From Pseudomonas sp. GV085 (GTDB lineage Bacteria > Pseudomonadota > Gammaproteobacteria > Pseudomonadales > Pseudomonadaceae): a stretch of 64,000 bases of DNA. Of this stretch, positions 63,967 to 64,000 are shown in pieces; the first letter of the stretch is position 1; each line of letters begins with the position of its first letter. The notes below the pieces were generated by a model, which saw nothing but the letters and a program-made list of their open reading frames with translations, searched no databases and had not been told where the DNA came from. A program made the position numbers and the translations under genes. The stretch is taken from the NCBI RefSeq assembly GCF_003050925.1, contig NZ_QAOV01000019.1, positions 41,435 to 105,434 on the forward strand, written 5' to 3'.

Positions 63967-64000
63967 ATGTGGACAGAAGTTCTAGCGCGGTTTGAAAAAA
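63967..64000 (+). CDS. Possible start of an insertion-sequence transposase (partial)
   Basis: ATG at 63967 opens a frame MWTEVLARFEK that runs off the window. The start resembles some IS4-family transposases, recalled from memory and not aligned. Only 11 codons are visible, so this is a weak call. AGGGTGACG lies before the ATG. Confidence 0.3.
   Translation, partial: MWTEVLARFEK

Larger units (their letters stand above)
62929..64000. other. Repeat-rich region with no clear gene
   Basis: About 1 kb of intergenic DNA. It holds a single REP copy (63053-63080), a fragment of the second hairpin family (63449-63519), a pair of diverged inverted repeats (63168-63255 and 63798-63905) and a short piece GCTGGCAAGCCAGCTCCTAC at about 63573-63592. 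The open frames are not conserved protein sequences except for a possible insertion-sequence start at the edge. Confidence 0.6.

Overview
The window is chromosomal DNA of a Pseudomonas, most likely of the P. fluorescens group. The evidence is a high-GC, densely coded gene set typical of that genus (atu terpene genes, OprI, EF-P with EarP, CysB, class II DAHP synthase, OhrR/Ohr) and many copies of the REP palindrome (core GCGAGCAGGCTCGCTCC) between genes. I saw no rRNA or tRNA genes, CRISPR array or prophage. A possible insertion-sequence gene begins at the very right end.

Layout: 1-454 holds the start of a periplasmic solute-binding protein. 548-9703 is an acyclic terpene (citronellol/geraniol) utilization cluster: TetR repressor AtuR, divergent from atuA-B-C-D-E-F, with two mirror-image operator-like palindromes between them and a REP hairpin inside the operon before atuF. 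The atuG and atuH genes found at the end of the P. aeruginosa cluster are not here. 9774-13647 carries an exonuclease, PpnP, a MOSC protein, a CheV protein and an Hpt-like protein without its histidine. 14043-15592 is a NarL-type two-component pair. 16252-19960 holds molybdenum-cofactor genes moeA, moaB and mobA, a small lipoprotein and an RNA pseudouridine synthase. 20083-25046 has small proteins, an ammonium transporter behind a sigma-54-like promoter, a YqjD/YqjE-type membrane operon and a dNTPase.

25224-30140 is a Bvg/Roc-like signalling locus: a lone receiver, a NarL-type regulator and a 1217-residue unorthodox hybrid kinase with two periplasmic solute-binding domains. A second hybrid kinase lies at 31747-34083. 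30227-35531 and 49663-51938 hold oxidative-damage genes (free Met sulfoxide reductase, MsrB, glutathione peroxidase, Ohr and two OhrR-type regulators with different operator-like sequences). 35758-48527 is mostly housekeeping: AlaA-type aminotransferase, HtpX, thiopurine methyltransferase, LigB-type dioxygenase, DEAD-box helicase, crotonase, spermidine synthase-like protein, class II DAHP synthase, YcaQ-type glycosylase, and a LysR gene convergent with a TauE/SafE permease.

52125-60941 contains efp with its arginine rhamnosyltransferase gene earP, a GreA-like factor, cysB, a universal stress protein, an IMP-type 5'-nucleotidase, a ketopantoate-reductase-like protein, a thioredoxin-fold protein, a PilZ protein, class I DAHP synthase and a GNAT acetyltransferase. 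61580-62928 is oprI facing an L,D-transpeptidase gene. The last kilobase has no convincing gene except the possible insertion-sequence start. It holds REP fragments and two inverted, diverged copies of a coding-like repeat.
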